A stretch of DNA of 22,774 nucleotides. Source: Russula earlei (taxonomy: Eukaryota; Basidiomycota; Agaricomycetes; Russulales; Russulaceae). The translations under genes and the position numbers were made by a program. Within the stretch, counting starts at the first letter, position 1; every line of letters begins with the position of its first letter. The stretch covers positions 1 to 22,774 of the forward strand of contig JAGFNK010000759.1 in NCBI GenBank assembly GCA_025769875.1, given 5' to 3'. Below are positions 18,508 through 22,774 of the stretch, piece by piece. A model generated the notes under the pieces. It worked only from the letters and a program-made list of their open reading frames with translations, was not told the DNA's origin and searched no databases.

Positions 18508-21500
18508 ATGACCACCACGCCAAGCCGCGAACAGGCATTGAAAGCGCATATACACCGCCTGTTGGACGATCATGTTGACGTTCACCTTACAACCTACTAT
18601 GTTGACTACACCCAGTTACGAGTTTACCAGGTTAGCATCACCGTCGTGATTGTAGTGGTGACTGACTGCCTTTCTACTTCCAGATTCTCACCAGTGGTCT
18701 ACTGCCGGTCTCTATGGACGACCCTCATTCTCTAGTACTCCCTTCGGATCCATTAGAAGATCTCATGCGGAAGCATTTCCAGGTCGAACTGAGGGACATG
18801 CATGAGAGACTTTTGGCTGTCAAGAAGTCACAAGAGCTCATTCATTCTACCGTAACACCAAGACTAGTGGAGGGGAGCTTCGCTAGCAAATTTCCCGATA
18901 CTTACTGTGGCTGTCTGTCTCATTTATTAACTATGATCACAAATCCATCACTAATTTACGTTCTTCGTCACAGACTCACCAAAGGCTGACCTTTTTGCCG
19001 ATCCTTTAGTGCTTACGGTTCATTCCATCCAGCGTACTCCAAAAGCCGGGTGCAAAAAAGATACCTCTGTTCGTCCTCCCCGACTTGACAGAGCAATTGA
19101 GCACGATCTCGAGGAAGATATTGTTGCCAGAGGAAGATGAAGACATTCAAGTAAAAGACATTTCGTGGGTCTGTCGCGGCAGTCCCTTCCATGCGGGTTG
19201 ACCAACTAGACTGCTGTAGTCACTCCCGACTAGTTGTAGACAATCACAGCTGGAAGGAAATCTTGTTGTCATACCAAGCAAACCCATTCTCGACTACACA
19301 CACAGGTGGAACTGAGTCCGCGCCTTGCATTAAATCCCTATCCCGGCCGCCATCACCTCCTCACCTCCTTCCTTTACCTCAAACTCCACCTCTGTTTTCG
19401 AGACATCATGTAATACCACAGCAACCTGGCTACATTCCTGCTTCAATGTTCGATATCTCGACAGTAGTACCCATTTTAAGCAGTGACGGCGACCAGGGAA
19501 CACCCGAGTACCACGCTTTCAGTGACGAGTGGGTATGTGATGTTTCATCCCCGGTAGTTTGTCTAATGAATGACATAGCCGGCGTCCTCAACGTCATCAC
19601 CTTCAACATCATGTCCGAATGACGGCGGAACCCAAGCCTGATGCTATCTTCGCGTCATCCTCCGAATCACAGGGACTCATTGATGAGCTTCTCGCAGCAA
19701 AAATGGGTAGGCTCACTGTGTCTCTGAAGCGGGTCACCAGTGATAGACTTGGAATAGATACGTTCCACATGCCCACGACACTCGTGTGTCGGAGAATCTC
19801 GGGGGGCATTCAGAGTACCTGGTCAAGATCAGTTGTAAGTTCATCATCAAAAGAACTATCTACTGTTCTTACTCTTCTCCTGGCTAGGTTACATGAGTAT
19901 ATTGGCCATCTAGTAGACATGACGCGAGGACCAAACATTACTACCAAACTGTCATCAACATCGAATCCCTCAGGCACTGTGCCGACGTTAGTGCACGGCA
20001 TGAGTGCCTTCCCTACACCAAATCATATGTATCCATCCTCAGACGGCATGGAAGACGGGTTTCTTATGCGCCTTACCGTTGATTTTGCCAACAAAACGAT
20101 AGATTCTGTTCTTTTAGATCAGTTAATGGATGCCAGAGATGATCTAATGGACGGTGAGTCATGTCCCTCGACAACTCGTCACGCTAACAACGAGACCTTA
20201 AAGTCCCCCAGTTACCCGCTCCAAACGTGCATACTCGTAGTGCCGTCTTACCTAATGATATGAGCTCCCTTGTCAATTATTCCGCATTCTATGCGGTCGA
20301 GGGTGTCAAATCTCCGAATATGCAGCTGACATGGAGGCAAGCTGACTTTCCCATGATGCACAGCGCATGTTTGAATTGAAGAGGTCCAAATTTGAACAGG
20401 CCTTATGACTCTGAGCAAACAATGTCAACCCTTGAGGAACTTCTTGGAACCTCAGAACTGAATTATTGCCCTGAAAACATCTACGTTGATGGAGAGGAGG
20501 AGGCTAAGACTCAACTTGCTACTCTCATGAAGTGGTTAGAGCATTGATACGTCCCGTCTCTATCGAAGAAGATCAGCGAAAGCTACTGGCGTTTTTGAAG
20601 TTCCCCAAACCTCGATCATGTCACTAATGATACATTCGACTATGGGACATCAAATGTGCTGCTAACCAGAGCCGAGAGGCATAGATCTTCGTTTGCCGTC
20701 TGGGACGTGCTTTCAAGGAGACTGCGAGAAGTGGGAGAGAAGCGGTCGTATCCCCAAACCGCAGAGCCCTGAACGATCGAAACCTGACAATCCCTTAGAG
20801 GTATTTCGATGACGCAATGCGCTTTTAAGCCAAGCTAAGTTACTTTCAGGATGGTTGTCATGCACCAAGGAGTGCAGGCTCGATTAATTCGAGCCCCTCG
20901 GCACATGGCTATGCACTTTTATCCGACCCGTCAGAAGGAGAGCATAGGCCGCCGCTCAGATATAGCTCTCCTGTACTAAGGGCAGACGTGGCACTCCATG
21001 CCGACGTTGTCATTATTCCTGCAACCCAAGCACAACCGCCGGTAGAAACGGTCGTCTCAATGCCGTCCACTATTTTGTGTCAGGACCCTGTTTCGATTCC
21101 GATTCCGATTCCGGAGACCTCAAATAGCTCCAGTCCCAGTTGGATTTACTCGTCAAAGAATCCTTCGCTTGACTATAGCCGCATGTCGGCTTCCCCGGGG
21201 CTAGTGGCTTGTGAGGAACAAACTCTGGGTGGGTACTTGAATGTACTCGCCAAGCAGTCGTTGTTAGCGGGGACCGACTACGACATAGGTTTTACTTCGC
21301 CAACTCAGTCCGAGCTGCAAAGACCTTCAGTTGACACCGAAGGAATACTCTGCGAGCTCTCGAGACTAGCCACCCCTTTGCCTTCTTTGAAGGTGTCACC
21401 GCACCGCAACCATCGATATCTTGCTTCGGTTGAACTGCTACAAGACCGCCCTCTCATGCGTGCTCTCCATCTTGATTCGCTTCGTCTAGAGTTGCTTGAG

Positions 21501-22269
21501 AGGGAATGGCTTGACGGCGCCGACATTGTCTTTGACTGTGATGCAGCTTTGGTCTTTGCGCCAATGTTTCGGGCTTTACTCCACGCTAACTTCCGTTCAT
21601 TCAAAACAAAACTGAGTTCTCTGTCTTGGCGGTATACTCACCTTGCCGTTGTTTTTCAGTTGTACGATTGTGCTTTCTCGGCTCTGTTCTTCTTCACTGT
21701 CCTCTAATTGAGGAAGAACAAGCAAATTTGCTCAATCGTGTGATCAAGTCCATCAAGAAGCTTCACAGGGAGCTGGCCCTCGCAGAGGCATATGGAACAA
21801 AACGACCTCAGACTGTCATTGAGATGTATTTCGTTCGTACTATCGAGGAGGCTGCCACGGCGGCACGTCTTTTGGGGATATGGCTGAATCTCGGTCTCGA
21901 TTCGGTCCTTGGGGAGACCGCCTGTGGTTGGCCGTGGACGAAAAAGAGGTATCTCTTACATCACTGTTTTGCTATACCTACTGGAGAAGTAACGCTTAGG
22001 AGGAGCGCTATCTCACGGGAGTTGATGGGATGAACGCATTTGCGGCTGCAGCTATCCTTAGCCTGATTTCTCTTCAAGACTTCCTTTCTTTACGAGCAGA
22101 TCAGCGGCTTCAACTTGTTCTTCCAATACCAGAGGGGATGATAGTGGGTGCCGTCTTATTTACTATTTATTGCACACGATAATCTGGTATACAAGACACG
22201 ATTCAACAGGTTATCACAGAACGGCGCGGACATGTCGACGCATTCGTCGGGGTTGACGCAAGCAATTAG
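18508..22269 (+). pseudogene. Multiply broken gene, possible Zip2/SHOC1 (XPF-fold) meiotic protein
   Basis: Start is clean: exon 1 (18508-18630, MTTTPSREQALKAHIHRLLD), 53-nt intron, exon 2 (18684-18906), intron to 18973. Frame then breaks near 19120 (DLEED to LLPEEDEDIQVKDISW). An in-frame TGA at 20377 is followed by coding in the same frame (NLNRPYDSEQTMSTLEELLG). Paired shifts occur near 20530 and 20605 around VRALIRPVSIEEDQRKLLAF, another near 20750, one near 21690 (before LIEEEQANLLNRV) and one in the G run near 21876 (ARLLG to DMAESRSRFGPWGD). Genuine introns include 20154-20204, 20805-20867 or similar, and 22146-22210. The C-terminal half (VELLQDRPLMRALH, LLEREWLDGADIVFDCDAAL, LSWRYTHLAVVF, AEAYGTKRPQTVIEM, then VDGMNAFAAAAILSLISLQD and FLSL, ending VITERRG) resembles an XPF nuclease-like fold plus a helix-hairpin-helix segment, as in Zip2/SHOC1 of the crossover-promoting ZMM group. 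Identity is moderate; decay is clear unless the sequence is error-prone. Confidence 0.5.
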
Positions 22270-22439
22270 ACATCATAGCCCTTAACAGTAGCCAATTGTC
22301 TGTAATTTAAACGCTTGCATAATTAAGGTAGTCAAACCCTAATCTGGGGCTTCCTCTTTTGGCGCCTCAAATACGTCGTCGTCGTGCCAGTCTCCACGCC
22401 GGTCTCAAGGCGGGAGTCTTGACCATAAACACGCCTTAT
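22270..22439. promoter_or_regulatory. Upstream region of DOP1
   Basis: 170 bp between the end of the broken gene and the DOP1 ATG. AT-rich at about 22300-22330, then GC-rich leader. No TATA box recognised. Confidence 0.45.
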
Positions 22440-22774
22440 ATGGCATCAAGCAGTCAACGAGCTACCCAGATCGATACGAAGGGCGTGACAAGTCTGGCGG
22501 GTTCCGTTCAGGAACGCGGTTAGTGTGGTTGTCGTGATCGTTGGCTTACGCAGCTAATGCGTGCTTAAATATAACAGTACTTGCACAACAGACTTACGCC
22601 TCAGATCCTAAATACAAGAAGTACGCACAGCAAGTTGATAGGTGTTTGAACTCCTTCGATAGCGTGCATGAGTGGGCGGACTTCATCGCATTTCTTAAGC
22701 AATTGTTGAAGGTGCGTGGCATAGTCACCTTCACGATGGTCACTTGGTCTGACTTTAAGTGTCAAAGACACTAA
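22440..22774 (+). CDS. dop1: Dopey family protein DOP1, N-terminus (runs off the window)
   Basis: Exon 1 (22440-22518) encodes MASSSQRATQIDTKGVTSLA plus GSVQER. A 59-nt intron (22519-22577, GTTAGT...ATAACAG) joins in phase 1 to exon 2 (22578-22711), giving YASDPKYKKYAQQVDRCLNS then FDSVHEWADFIAFLKQLLK, the conserved opening of Dopey proteins. A third-exon donor GTGCGT at 22712 follows and the next exon is outside the window. DOP1 is a very large peripheral membrane protein that works with Mon2 and the flippase Neo1 in Golgi-endosome traffic and polarity. The ATG was chosen because it gives an in-frame two-exon model; the open frame from 22541 uses intron sequence. Confidence 0.85.

Noticed and set aside
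18898..18973. Apparent AT-AG intron in the broken meiotic-like gene
   Set aside because: A normal GT donor at 18907 also keeps frame (FPDTY joined to YSPKADLF), so a non-canonical or mutated donor is not needed.
22541..22774. 77-codon frame as the DOP1 start
   Set aside because: Its first codons lie in the intron 22519-22577; the ATG at 22440 with a clean splice gives a better N-terminus, and the last codons read into the next intron.

Overview
The window looks like a piece of a basidiomycete (probably Agaricomycete) nuclear genome. Genes are cut by many introns of about 45-60 nt with GT-AG ends, coding exons can be as short as 3, 7 and 9 nt, leaders are CT-rich, and there is a LINE fragment whose ORF2 tail resembles the RT/RNase H proteins common in mushroom genomes. 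The gene products are eukaryotic: a GCK-type kinase, the AP-3 delta adaptin, Dopey/DOP1, a CDF metal transporter and PQ-loop and DHHC relics. All splice models were built by hand from splice-site sequence, reading frame and remembered family motifs; no alignment was run.

Layout. 1-735: eroded DHHC palmitoyltransferase relic. 1122-2296: 5'-truncated LINE with 22-nt poly(A) and perfect 15-bp target-site duplications. 2297-4579: small secreted protein gene (3091-3379, +) with its TATA box, then a weak hypothetical ORF. 4580-5433 (-): PQ-loop transporter pseudogene. 5885-6539 (-): two-exon, proline-rich secreted protein. 7218-9126 (+): cation diffusion facilitator, 14 exons, 408 aa, including 7-nt and 9-nt microexons. 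9127-12159: gene-poor, with one tentative small gene. 12160-12633 (+): small single-pass membrane protein. 12883-14995 (+): GCK-III-like Ste20-family kinase, 12 exons, 506 aa, with an ATG-only first coding exon and a probable GC-AG intron. 15170-18410 (-): AP-3 delta subunit, 11 exons, with one junction that does not keep frame. 18508-22269 (+): a large, multiply broken gene whose C-terminus looks like an XPF-fold Zip2/SHOC1-type meiotic protein. 22440-window end (+): start of DOP1.

How the genes relate. There is no operon logic. AP-3 delta and DOP1 both act in Golgi/endosome traffic, but the linkage may be chance. AP-3 delta and the broken meiotic-like gene are divergent, with 97 bp between start codons. 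The kinase and AP-3 delta converge with 174 bp between stops. The left half is enriched in relics (DHHC, LINE, PQ-loop) and lineage-specific small secreted proteins; the right half holds conserved housekeeping genes plus one decayed gene.

I see no new defence system, biosynthetic cluster, CRISPR array or RNA gene. The most informative observations are the contrast between intact and decayed genes, the two microexons, and the young-looking LINE insertion carrying an already dead ORF.
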